NCBI RefSeq assembly: GCF_019192735.1
Contig: NZ_JAHTKP010000036.1
Coordinates: 17,104 to 81,103 of the forward strand
From: Kitasatospora aureofaciens
Lineage (GTDB): Bacteria > Actinomycetota > Actinomycetes > Streptomycetales > Streptomycetaceae
Reading direction: 5' to 3'
DNA length: 64,000 nucleotides
Shown here in pieces: positions 24,649 through 33,243 of the stretch (position 1 is its first letter; each line of letters starts with the position of its first letter). A program made the position numbers and the translations under genes. The notes below the pieces were generated by a model. It worked only from the letters and a program-made list of their open reading frames with translations. It was not told where the DNA came from and ran no database searches.

Positions 24649-25863
24649 TCAGATGCGCTCGACGACGGTGGCGACGCCCATGCCGCCGCCCACGCACAGG
24701 GTGACGAGGCCGTAGCGCAGGTCGCGCCGCTCCAGCTCGTCGATCACGGTGCCGAGCAGCATCGCGCCGGTGGCGCCGAGCGGGTGGCCGAGCGCGATCG
24801 CGCCGCCGTTGACGTTCACCTGGTCGTGGCGGAAGCCGAGTTCGCGGATGAAGCGGAGCGCGACCGCCGCGAAGGCTTCGTTGATCTCGACCAGGTCGAT
24901 GTCGGCGGCGGTGAGCCCGGCCTTGGCCAGGGCCTTGCGGGTGGCCGGCGCGGGGCCGGTGAGCATGATGGTCGGCTCGGAGCCGGAGACGGCGGCGGAG
25001 ACGATCCGGGCGCGCGGGCGCAGCCCGTACCGCTCGCCGACCTCGCGGTTGCCGATGGCGACCAGCGCGGCGCCGTCCACGATGCCGGAGGAGTTGCCGG
25101 CGTGGTGAACGTGGTCGATGGCCTCCACCCAGTGGTACTTCTGCAGGGCGACGGCGTCGAAGCCGCCGGCCTCGCCGATGGCGGCGAAGGACGGCTTGAG
25201 ACCGGCCAGGGTCTCGACCGTGGTGCCGGGGCGGATGAACTCGTCGCGGTCCAGCACCACGAGGCCGTTGCGGTCGCGGACCGGGACGACCGAGCGGTCG
25301 AACAGGCCGTCCGCCTGCGCCTTGGCCGCGCGGGCCTGGGACTCGGCGGCGAAGGCGTCCACGTCGGTGCGGGAGAGGCCCTCGATGGTGGCGATCAGGT
25401 CGGCGCCGATGCCCTGCGGGACGAAGTTGGTCTCGTACGAGGTCATCGGGTCCATGGCCCAGGCACCGCCGTCGGAGCCCATCTTGACCCGGGACATCGA
25501 CTCGACGCCGCCGGCCAGGATCAGGTCCTCCCAGCCCGAACGGACCTTGGCGGCGGCCAGGTTGACGGCCTCCAGGCCGGAGGCGCAGAAGCGGTTCTCC
25601 TGCACGCCGGCGACGGTGTCGGGCAGGCCGGCCGCGATCGCGGCGATCCGGGCGATGTCGGAGCCCTGGTCGCCGATCGGGCTGACCACGCCGAGCACGA
25701 TGTCGTCCACCGCGGCCGGGTCCAGGTCGGGGAGGCGGCGGCGCAGTTCGTGGATCAGACCGACGACCAGGTCGATCGGCTTGGTGCCGTGCAGCGAGCC
25801 GGTGGCCTTGCCCCGGCCGCGCGGGGTGCGGATCGCGTCGTAGACGTACGCTTCGGTGGTCAC
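24649..25863 (-). CDS. fadA: Acetyl-CoA C-acyltransferase (thiolase)
   Basis: A 404-aa thiolase. Nucleophilic Cys lies in ENRFCASGLEAV near residue 91, the C-terminal motifs are GGAIALGHPLGATGA (His) and CVGGGMG (acid/base Cys). GTG 25863 is used because AAAGG lies about 10 nt upstream and the family begins EAYVYDAIRTPRG. It catalyses the last beta-oxidation step, releasing acetyl-CoA from 3-ketoacyl-CoA, and is paired with fadB. An acyl-CoA dehydrogenase gene lies just upstream, so all steps of the cycle are encoded together. Confidence 0.93.
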   Translation of the reverse strand: MTTEAYVYDAIRTPRGRGKATGSLHGTKPIDLVVGLIHELRRRLPDLDPAAVDDIVLGVVSPIGDQGSDIARIAAIAAGLPDTVAGVQENRFCASGLEAVNLAAAKVRSGWEDLILAGGVESMSRVKMGSDGGAWAMDPMTSYETNFVPQGIGADLIATIEGLSRTDVDAFAAESQARAAKAQADGLFDRSVVPVRDRNGLVVLDRDEFIRPGTTVETLAGLKPSFAAIGEAGGFDAVALQKYHWVEAIDHVHHAGNSSGIVDGAALVAIGNREVGERYGLRPRARIVSAAVSGSEPTIMLTGPAPATRKALAKAGLTAADIDLVEINEAFAAVALRFIRELGFRHDQVNVNGGAIALGHPLGATGAMLLGTVIDELERRDLRYGLVTLCVGGGMGVATVVERI

Positions 25864-25899
25864 GGTGGAAACGCCTTTCAGGGCAAGGGGGTTCAACCT

Positions 25900-25927
25900 T
25901 CAGGGGCCCGGTTTCAGGAGCCGGGGT

Positions 25928-25941
<14 letters not shown>
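25900..25941. repeat. 14-bp stop-anchored repeat x3 behind the acyl-CoA dehydrogenase gene
   Basis: TCA triplets (TGA stops on the minus strand) recur exactly every 14 bp at 25900, 25914 and 25928 within degenerate units such as TCAGGAGCCGGGGT. The triplet at 25928 is the stop of the dehydrogenase gene. The array ends 37 bp before the fadA start. Confidence 0.8.
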
Positions 25942-27070
<1,129 letters not shown>

Positions 27071-27072
27071 CG

Positions 27073-28308
27073 CTACGCTCCTTGTTCTTCCTGGGAGTTC
27101 TGGGAGTTCTGGGAGTTCTGGGAGTTCTGGGAGGCTTGGGAGGCTTGGGAGGTATGGGAAGCCTGGGAGTCGAGGGACGGCACGGCCCAGTCCCGCGCCA
27201 CCTCGGCGGTGTGCGCGCCAGGCCGGGCCGGCGGGCGGCGCAGCGAGCCGGGGGTGGTGGAGAACCGCGGGGCGGGCGCGGGCTGGGTGACACCGTCCGC
27301 CTCGACGTACGTGCCACGCGCCACCAGGTGTTCGTCCGCCGTTGATTGACGCATCGTCAACACAGGCTCCACGCAGGCGTCGGAGCCGGCGAAGACGGCC
27401 TCCCACTCGGCCCGGGTGCGGGTCGCGAAGCGGTCGGCGATCAGGGCGCGCAGTTCGGGCCAGCGGGCGAGGTCGTACTGGCCGGGCGCGTCCGGTCCGA
27501 GGCCGAGCAGGCGGGCGAACTCGGCGTAGAACTGCGGCTCCAGGGCGCCGACGGCGAGGTGCCCGCCGTCCGCCGTCCGGTAGATCGCGTAGAAGGGGGC
27601 GCCCCCGTCCAGCAGGTTCACGCCCCGGCGGTCCTGCCAGTGGCCGGCCGCGAGCAGCCCCCACAGCATGCTGCCCAGGTGCGCCGCGCCGTCCACGATC
27701 GCGGCGTCGACGACCTGCCCGGTGCCGGTGGCCCGAGCGTGGTGCAGCGCGGCGAGCAGCCCGACGACCAGGTAGAGCGAGCCGCCCGCGTAGTCGCCCA
27801 GCAGGTTGGCCGGGATCCCCGGCGCCTCCCCGGGCCCGCCGGGCGCCGCGACCAGCCCGAGTACACCGGCCACCGCCGCGTACCCGATGTCGTGCCCCGC
27901 CTGCGCGGAACGCGGCCCCTGCTGCCCCCACCCGGTCATCCGGCCGTACACCAGCGCCGGATTGCGCCCGAGGCACACGTCCGGCCCGACCCCGAGCCGC
28001 TCGGCAACACCGGGCCGGTACCCCTCGATCAGCAGATCGGCGCGCTCCACCAGATCGAGCACCCGTCCCGGCCCGTCCGGGGACTTGAGGTCGATCAGCA
28101 CCGAGCGCTTGCTGCGATTGGTGACGTCGTACGCCGGGTCGATCCCGAGCGGCGACGGATCGGGCCGGTCCACCCGCACCACGTCCGCCCCGAGATCGGC
28201 GAGCAGCATCGCCGCGAACGGCCCGGGCCCGATCCCCGCGAGCTCGACCACCCGCACACCCGCCAACGGCCCGGGGCCCGGGGCCGGTGGACTGCTTGTG
28301 TCACGCAC
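27073..28308 (-). CDS. Alpha-methylacyl-CoA racemase (family III CoA-transferase fold)
   Basis: A 411-aa CaiB/BaiF-fold protein. The CoA-site region GPLAGVRVVELAGIGPGPF is followed by the racemase pair His (GHDIGYAAVAG) and Asp (NLLGDYAGG), which favours racemase over CoA-transferase activity. It would convert (R)-2-methyl acyl-CoAs to the (S) form used by the downstream dehydrogenase. GTG 28308 has GAAGG about 11 nt upstream. The last 30 residues are a Ser-Gln-Asn repeat (SQASQNSQNSQNSQ), encoded by a 9-bp DNA repeat, absent from normal racemases. It heads the likely operon racemase-dehydrogenase. Confidence 0.88.
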   Translation of the reverse strand: MRDTSSPPAPGPGPLAGVRVVELAGIGPGPFAAMLLADLGADVVRVDRPDPSPLGIDPAYDVTNRSKRSVLIDLKSPDGPGRVLDLVERADLLIEGYRPGVAERLGVGPDVCLGRNPALVYGRMTGWGQQGPRSAQAGHDIGYAAVAGVLGLVAAPGGPGEAPGIPANLLGDYAGGSLYLVVGLLAALHHARATGTGQVVDAAIVDGAAHLGSMLWGLLAAGHWQDRRGVNLLDGGAPFYAIYRTADGGHLAVGALEPQFYAEFARLLGLGPDAPGQYDLARWPELRALIADRFATRTRAEWEAVFAGSDACVEPVLTMRQSTADEHLVARGTYVEADGVTQPAPAPRFSTTPGSLRRPPARPGAHTAEVARDWAVPSLDSQASHTSQASQASQNSQNSQNSQNSQEEQGA

Positions 28309-28356
28309 TGGCTGCAGAACCCTTCGGGGTTTGACAGTAAAGCTGTAACACTCGCG

Positions 28357-28385
28357 ATGATAGAGAAGCGACCCGCCGGTAACAA
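28357..28385 (-). promoter_or_regulatory. Promoter of the racemase/acyl-CoA dehydrogenase genes
   Basis: On the minus strand TTGTTA (28380-28385) is followed after exactly 17 bp by TATCAT (28357-28362), a good vegetative-type promoter. Transcription would start near 28350, leaving a leader of about 40 nt. An imperfect palindrome (TTTGACAG and CTGTAACA, near 28330-28350) overlaps the start region and could be an operator. Confidence 0.65.
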
Positions 28386-28442
28386 GACCTCCGCCCCTCA
28401 CCCCGCCCGACCCGATTCTGCAGGTGCCCCGGAAGGCGTAAT

Positions 28443-28465
28443 GGCCTATTGTGCGATAGGCCTAT
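28443..28465 (+). promoter_or_regulatory. Palindromes in front of the DRT-repeat GNAT gene
   Basis: Perfect arms GGCCTAT (28443-28449) and ATAGGCC (28456-28462) enclose TGTGCG, and ATAGGCCTAT (28456-28465) is itself a perfect 10-bp palindrome. They lie 26-48 bp before the ATG. A local repressor site is likely, but no regulator is adjacent. Confidence 0.6.
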
Positions 28466-28490
28466 TACGGACGACGCCGGGGGAACCGCC

Positions 28491-29132
28491 ATGACCATCA
28501 CCGACCGCACCGACCGCACCGACCGCACCGACCGCACCGACCGCACCGACCGCACCGACCGCACCGACCGCACCGACCGCACGATCGTCGCCGACCGCAC
28601 CGACCGCACGATCGTCGCCGACCGCACGATCGTCGCCGAGACCGAGCGGCTGCTGCTCACCCGGCCTCAGGAGGACGACGTCGAGGCCGTGTTCGCCATC
28701 CACGGGGATCCGGAGACCAACCGGTACAACCCGTTCGGGCCGCACCGGGACCGGGCGCAGAGCCGGGGCATGCTGGACGGGTTCCTCGCGCGGTGGGCGG
28801 AGGACGGGGTCGGGTACTGCACGGTGGCGACGCGGGAGGAGCCGGGGGTGGTGATCGGGTTCGCGGGGGTGTGCCTCCACACGCTGGACGGCGGGCGGGT
28901 GTTCAACCTCTACTACCGGTTCCGGCCGTCCGCCTGGGGGCAGGGGTATGCCGCCGAGGCCGCCCGGGCGGCACTCGCGGAGGCGCTGCCCCGGTTCCCT
29001 GACGTGCCGGTGACCGCGCTGATCCGGGCCGACAACGTGCCCTCGCGGCGGCTGGCCGAGCGGCTCGGGCTGGTGCCGGACCCGGACGGCCGGGTCGATC
29101 ACGAGGAGCGGCTGATCCACCGCATGGCCTAG
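28491..29132 (+). CDS. GNAT N-acetyltransferase with N-terminal Asp-Arg-Thr repeats
   Basis: A 213-aa RimJ/RimL-type acetyltransferase. The fold starts near residue 50 (ETERLLLTRPQEDDVEAVFA) and includes the acetyl-CoA motif RPSAWGQGYAAEAARAAL and RADNVPSRRLAERLGL. It would transfer acetyl from acetyl-CoA to an amine or protein N-terminus. Residues 5-31 are nine Asp-Arg-Thr triplets and then mixed DRTIVA units, from a 9-bp DNA repeat just after the start codon. This charged extension is not part of the family. The stop region is duplicated downstream (17 bp x2). Confidence 0.82.
   Translation: MTITDRTDRTDRTDRTDRTDRTDRTDRTDRTIVADRTDRTIVADRTIVAETERLLLTRPQEDDVEAVFAIHGDPETNRYNPFGPHRDRAQSRGMLDGFLARWAEDGVGYCTVATREEPGVVIGFAGVCLHTLDGGRVFNLYYRFRPSAWGQGYAAEAARAALAEALPRFPDVPVTALIRADNVPSRRLAERLGLVPDPDGRVDHEERLIHRMA
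28503..28583 (+). repeat. 9-bp coding repeat GACCGCACC x9
   Basis: Nine in-frame copies encode Asp-Arg-Thr directly after MTIT, followed by an interspersed ATCGTCGCC (Ile-Val-Ala) variant for another 50 bp. Since 9 is a multiple of 3, length changes would not shift the frame. Confidence 0.95.
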
Positions 29133-29156
29133 ACCGGAACATGGCCTGACCCGGAA
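29123..29156. repeat. 17-bp duplication of a gene end, including its stop
   Basis: CATGGCCTAGACCGGAA (29123-29139) is followed directly by CATGGCCTGACCCGGAA. The first copy contains the TAG stop of the GNAT gene. In the second a TGA occupies the same place. Confidence 0.9.
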
Positions 29157-29239
29157 ACGCCGCGGATCCCCCTCCGGGGGGAGGGTGATCGTTTCCTGGG
29201 CCGACGTGCCGGCCCGGGGCGCGGCGGGACCGTAGGGGC

Positions 29240-30238
29240 ATGAGACGCAAGGACGATGTGGTGCGGGGGGCGGCGGCCGGGGTCGCGATGGCGGCGACGG
29301 TGCCCTATCTGACGCTCAAGGTGCTGTGGCTGGCCGGGTGCGAGGTGGGAGTGCGCGACTCGGGGGCGATGGACAAGCTGTGGCTGCTCAACCTGCTCAC
29401 CTTCGGGATGGACGCGATCGCCCTGGCGCTCGCCCTCGCCTTCGTCCGGCCGTGGGGGTGGCGGGCGCCGGCCGGGCTGGTGGCGTTCCCGATGTGGGTG
29501 GCGACCGGGCTGCTCGGGACGATCCTGGTGGCGCTGCCGGTGTCGATGGTGGCCGGGCTGGTGCTCGGGCCGGAGCACCGGACGCCTGAGCAGCCCGCCG
29601 ACGAGGGCCTGGCTGGCTGGGTGTTCACGCTGGTGTACGGCGGCTTCTCGGTGCAGGGCGTCGCGCTGATCACCGCGTTCGTGCTCTACGCCCGACGGCG
29701 CTGGGCGGGCCTGCTGCGCGACCGGATCGGCGACCTGCCGGACTCCCCCACGCGGAACGTGCAGCGCGCGTTCGTCGGCGTTTCCGCGCTGGTCGCGCTG
29801 GGTGTCGCGGTGGCCCGGGTGTACTGGGCGGCGGGCGGGACGACCGGGTTGCCGCTGCGCTGGGTCGAGCAGCGCACCCGGGCGGTCGCGACGATGGACG
29901 CGGTGACCGCGGTGATGGCGGTGGCCGCGGCGGGGGCGCTGCTGGTGCTGGTGTTCCGGGTCGGGCCGGGGCGGCGGCTGCGGGTACCGCTCGTAGTGGC
30001 GTGGACCGCCGCCGGGTCGCTCTTCGCCTGGGGTGCCTGGCAGTTGGTGGCGTTCGGCAGCTCGACGACGGTGCCGGACCTGCCGAGCGCGGTGCCGGGG
30101 CTGATGGTCCTGGTGGAGGCCGGGCAGGTGGTGGCCGGGGTGCTGATCCTGGCCGTGGGCGCGATGGCGCTGACCGAACGGGCCGCGGCGGCCGCAGCGG
30201 CCGCGCAAGCACTGCCTGCCGTAGAGTCGCGCGGGTGA
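29240..30238 (+). CDS. Multi-pass membrane protein, first gene of a two-component operon
   Basis: A 332-aa integral membrane protein with about eight hydrophobic helices (for example WLLNLLTFGMDAIALALALA and AGLVAFPMWVATGLLGTILV). No family is recognised. Its stop overlaps the start of the kinase gene (GTGA), so it is translated with the kinase and may be its sensory partner or be controlled by it. The C-terminus ends in an Ala-rich tail. The start ATG 29240 has no strong ribosome-binding site, only GTAGGGGC. Confidence 0.7.
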   Translation: MRRKDDVVRGAAAGVAMAATVPYLTLKVLWLAGCEVGVRDSGAMDKLWLLNLLTFGMDAIALALALAFVRPWGWRAPAGLVAFPMWVATGLLGTILVALPVSMVAGLVLGPEHRTPEQPADEGLAGWVFTLVYGGFSVQGVALITAFVLYARRRWAGLLRDRIGDLPDSPTRNVQRAFVGVSALVALGVAVARVYWAAGGTTGLPLRWVEQRTRAVATMDAVTAVMAVAAAGALLVLVFRVGPGRRLRVPLVVAWTAAGSLFAWGAWQLVAFGSSTTVPDLPSAVPGLMVLVEAGQVVAGVLILAVGAMALTERAAAAAAAAQALPAVESRG

Positions 30239-31518
30239 ACACGGGGGCGGGCGGCCGGATGCGGCGTACGGCGGAGGCGCTGGTCGGGCGGCGGGCCCGG
30301 CTGCGCTGGGTGCATCTGGTGCTGGGCGGCGCCCTGTTGATGCCGTACTGGCTGCTCTCGCAGGTGATGCTCGGGGCGCTCAACAACAGCCAGAGCCACT
30401 CGCAGCAGCTGCTGCTCCAGCTCGCCTCGCTCGGCACCTCGCTGCCGATGGCCGCCGTCACCGCGCTGCTGCCTACCGTCCGGACGCTGGAGAGCGCAGC
30501 AGCGCGGGCGTTGTGCGCGCCGGACCGGCCGGACGAGCTGGCCACCGGGCCGGCCCGGTCGTGGGCGGCCAGGCGCCGCGCCGCCGCCTGGTACGTCCTG
30601 CACCTCTTCCTCGGCGGGGTGGTCGCCGGGATGACGCTGGCCGGGGCGCCGTTCTCGGTGACGCTGGTGTTCAACTTCGGCGCGGCCCGCGACCTCGCCC
30701 AGTACTGGGAAAACCGTTTCCCCGGCTGGATGCTCACCGGTCCCGCCCTCGGCCTTGCCGTCCTGGCCCTGATCGTCGGCACCAACGCCGTCTGCGGCGC
30801 CCTGCTCGCCCGCTGGGCGCCCGTCCTGCTCGGCCCCACCCCGGAGGAGCGGCTGGCCGCCGCCGAACGCCGGGCCGTCGTGCTCGCCCAGCGCAACCGG
30901 CTGGCCCGCGAACTGCACGACTCGGTCGGGCACGCGCTGAGCGCCGTCGGCATCCAGGCCTCGGCGGCGGCCCGGGTGCTGCGCAGCGACCCCGACTTCG
31001 CCGCCGAGGCACTCGCCGCGATCGAGGAGACCGCGCGGGCGGCCGTCGCCGAACTCGACTCCGTACTCGGACTGTTGCGCGAGGAAGACACCGGCGCCCA
31101 CGGGCCGGCCGGTCCGACGCTCACCGGGCTGGACGACCTGCTGCGCCAGCTCGCCCACACCGGCGTCCGGGTGGAGGCCGACCTCGCCCCCGGCCTGGAC
31201 CGGCTGCCCGCCGCCGTCTCCCGCGAGGCGTACCGGATCGTCCAGGAGGGCCTCACCAACGTGCTCAGGCACGCCGGGCCGGCGCCTGCCCGACTGCGGG
31301 TCGCCCTGGCGGACGGCCGGCTGGACATCGCCCTGACCAACCCACTGGGCCCGGCCCGCCCCAGCCGCCCCGGCGGCGGGCGCGGGCTGCGCGGGGTCGG
31401 GGAGCGGGCGGCGGCGCTGCACGGCGGCAGCGAGGCGGGGCCGGCCGAGGACGGGAAGACATGGCGGCTGGCCGTCTGGCTGCCGATCACTGGGGTTCGC
31501 ACGGGAGGGACACGATGA
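30235..31518 (+). CDS. Sensor histidine kinase (DesK/NarL partner type)
   Basis: A 427-aa kinase. Four or so membrane helices occupy residues 25-190 with no separate extracellular domain. The HisKA_3 box RLARELHDSVGHALSAVGIQ places the phospho-His at 228. The ATPase N-box is EGLTNVLRHAGPAP, and the glycine box is GGGRGLRGVGERA. Its GTG overlaps the preceding stop, and its own TGA overlaps the ATG of the regulator (ATGA). The three genes are a tightly coupled operon. Confidence 0.88.
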   Translation: MNTGAGGRMRRTAEALVGRRARLRWVHLVLGGALLMPYWLLSQVMLGALNNSQSHSQQLLLQLASLGTSLPMAAVTALLPTVRTLESAAARALCAPDRPDELATGPARSWAARRRAAAWYVLHLFLGGVVAGMTLAGAPFSVTLVFNFGAARDLAQYWENRFPGWMLTGPALGLAVLALIVGTNAVCGALLARWAPVLLGPTPEERLAAAERRAVVLAQRNRLARELHDSVGHALSAVGIQASAAARVLRSDPDFAAEALAAIEETARAAVAELDSVLGLLREEDTGAHGPAGPTLTGLDDLLRQLAHTGVRVEADLAPGLDRLPAAVSREAYRIVQEGLTNVLRHAGPAPARLRVALADGRLDIALTNPLGPARPSRPGGGRGLRGVGERAAALHGGSEAGPAEDGKTWRLAVWLPITGVRTGGTR

Positions 31519-32192
31519 GCGAGGGCACGAGCATCCGCGTGGTGATCGCGGACGACGAGCGGCTGGTCCGGATGGGCCTGCGGGTGGTGATCGACGCCGA
31601 GCCGGACCTCAGCGTGGTCGGCGAGGCGGCCGACGGCGCCGAGGTCGTGCCGCTGGTGCGCGAACTGCGGCCGGACGTGGTGCTCATGGACATCCGGATG
31701 CCCGGCATCGACGGCATCCGGGCCACCGAGCAGCTGGTCGGTGGGATGGCCGAGCCGCCGCGGATCCTGGTGGTCACCACCTTCGAGCACGACGACCACG
31801 TGTACGACGCGCTGCGGGCGGGCGCGGCCGGGTTCCTGCTGAAGCGGGCGCGGGCGGAGGAGATGGTCCAGGCGGTGCGGCTGGTCGCACGCGGGGACTC
31901 GCTGCTCTTCCCGGCCGCCGTCCGCGAGCTCGCGCTGCGGCACGCGCCGGAGAGCGCCGCCCGGGGCGCCGCACCGGACCGCGGGCCGATCGGGCGGCTG
32001 ACCGAGCGGGAGGGTCAGGTGCTGCGGCTGATGGCCACCGGGCTGAACAACGGGGAGATCGCGCAGCACCTCGTCGTCAGCCAGGAGACGGTCAAGACGC
32101 ACGTCGGCAGCGTGCTCGCCAAGCTCGGCGCCCGGGACCGCACCCAGGCGGTGATCGCCGCGTACGAGTCGGGGTTCGTGCTCCCGGGGTGA
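31515..32192 (+). CDS. NarL-family response regulator
   Basis: A 225-aa regulator with Asp59 as phospho-acceptor (VVLMDIRMPGIDG), acidic pocket DDE at 13-15 and Lys in FLLKRARAEE. The LuxR-type domain is LTEREGQVLRLMATGLNN followed by GEIAQHLVVSQETVKTHVGS. It is partner to the overlapping kinase. No separate target operon is visible, so self-control of the membrane protein operon is one possibility. Confidence 0.9.
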   Translation: MSEGTSIRVVIADDERLVRMGLRVVIDAEPDLSVVGEAADGAEVVPLVRELRPDVVLMDIRMPGIDGIRATEQLVGGMAEPPRILVVTTFEHDDHVYDALRAGAAGFLLKRARAEEMVQAVRLVARGDSLLFPAAVRELALRHAPESAARGAAPDRGPIGRLTEREGQVLRLMATGLNNGEIAQHLVVSQETVKTHVGSVLAKLGARDRTQAVIAAYESGFVLPG

Positions 32193-32229
32193 GCCGCAAG
32201 GGGCCGGGACGTTCGGGAGGCCTGGGACG

Positions 32230-32256
32230 CCCGCTGTGCCCGCTGTGCCCGCTGTG
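32230..32256. repeat. CCCGCTGTG x3 in the spacer
   Basis: Three perfect 9-bp units at 32230, 32239 and 32248 lie 38 bp after the regulator gene. Unlike the stop-anchored repeats they do not reach the stop codon. Confidence 0.85.
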
Positions 32257-32358
32257 CAGGGACGTTTCTTCCGTCCGGCCGCTACCAGCGAGTAGAGTGC
32301 GGCATTCCCCTCGACCGTCCGATACCTCCCGTATCGCCTGAAGCGAACTGGTGACCAC

Positions 32359-33012
32359 ATGTCAGTCCGGACCCGTCCCGCGCTGTGGTGGCGCATGGGC
32401 ATCGTGCTCTCGGCGTTCCTCGGGCTGACCCTCGGGACCGCGCCGCTGGTGTACTTCACCGTCCAGAGCAACGTCATCGTGCTCGGCTACTTCATCGGCG
32501 CGGTCTACTGGATGACCAAGCGCAGCACCGTGGACGCGCCCGCGCCCCGGCTGCGCGGCGCCGCCACGCTGTACATCATCATCACCGGACTGGTCTCGCA
32601 CATTCTGCTCCAGCACGGCGCCAGCCCGCTGCCCGGACTGGTCGGCGGGCCGGACCGGCTGGCGCACTGGTCGTCGTTCTTCCTGCACTACGTGACGCCG
32701 GTGATGGTGATCATCGACTGGCTGGCGCTCAAGCCGCGCAACGTCTCCGCGTGGAAGGACATCCCGCTCTGGCTGGCCTTCCCGCTCGGGTACGCGGCGA
32801 TTGTCCTCACCCGTAACGCGCTGTTCACCGACTACCCGACGCCGTACCCGTACTTCTTCTTCGACCCGACGACCAACGGCTACGGCTACGTGTGGGGCCA
32901 GATCGCCATGCTGACGGTCGAGTTCATCGTGCTCGCCACGGCCGTGGTCGGCCTGGACCGGCTGGGCACCCTGGTCGCCGGCAAGCTGCGGCCCGCACCC
33001 GCCGAGGCCTGA
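32359..33012 (+). CDS. Pr6Pr family membrane protein
   Basis: A 217-aa protein with six hydrophobic segments. It carries the signatures of the Pr6Pr/FAR-17a-like family: PLVYFTVQSNVIVLGYFIGA in the second helix, SSFFLHYVTPVMVIIDWL, and TPYPYFFFDPTTNGYG before the last helix. The function of bacterial members is unknown. Eukaryotic AIG1/FAR-17a relatives hydrolyse branched fatty acid esters of hydroxy fatty acids with a Thr/His pair, and HYVTP here could match that site. The upstream CGATAC/GTATCG inverted repeat may be an operator. It appears monocistronic. Confidence 0.8.
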   Translation: MSVRTRPALWWRMGIVLSAFLGLTLGTAPLVYFTVQSNVIVLGYFIGAVYWMTKRSTVDAPAPRLRGAATLYIIITGLVSHILLQHGASPLPGLVGGPDRLAHWSSFFLHYVTPVMVIIDWLALKPRNVSAWKDIPLWLAFPLGYAAIVLTRNALFTDYPTPYPYFFFDPTTNGYGYVWGQIAMLTVEFIVLATAVVGLDRLGTLVAGKLRPAPAEA

Positions 33013-33107
33013 CCCCGGCACCCCGCCGGACGGTGCTCGCCCGTTTTCCCGTGCCATCAAAAGGGTTTGCTGTCGATACGACCTCAGGGTGGTCCGACGG
33101 GGGCCGG

Positions 33108-33197
33108 GTGCCGGTGTTCACCGACGACGAGCGGACCGGGCTCAAGGACTCGGCCCTGAGCACGGCCCGCCGGATCCTCACCGAGGACGCGCAGTAG
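33108..33197 (+). CDS. Possible 29-residue small protein or 3-prime gene remnant
   Basis: A frame beginning GTG 33108 reads VPVFTDDERTGLKDSALSTA and ends RRILTEDAQ-stop. Its codons have the strong G/C third positions of real genes here. Its stop is anchored in a 15-bp repeat like those of genuine genes. It could be the end of a lost gene instead. No ribosome-binding site is clear. Confidence 0.3.
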   Translation: MPVFTDDERTGLKDSALSTARRILTEDAQ

Positions 33198-33236
33198 CGA
33201 ACAAAGCGGTAGCGAACGCGCGGTAGCGGACAAGTG
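33191..33236. repeat. About 15-bp stop-anchored repeat x3
   Basis: Units GCAGTAGCGAACAAA, GCGGTAGCGAACGC and GCGGTAGCGGACAAG follow one another, and the first contains the TAG of the small frame. They end close to the stop of the convergent ABC-F gene. Confidence 0.8.
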
Positions 33237-33243
33237 GCAGCGG

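Noticed and set aside
28157..28210. Inverted repeats inside the racemase gene as an attenuator
   Set aside because: GC-rich coding DNA yields many short chance palindromes. None is near a start or stop here.
28503..28640. Possible CRISPR-like array from the GACCGCACC repeats
   Set aside because: Units are 9 bp, contiguous and coding, with no spacers and no cas genes.
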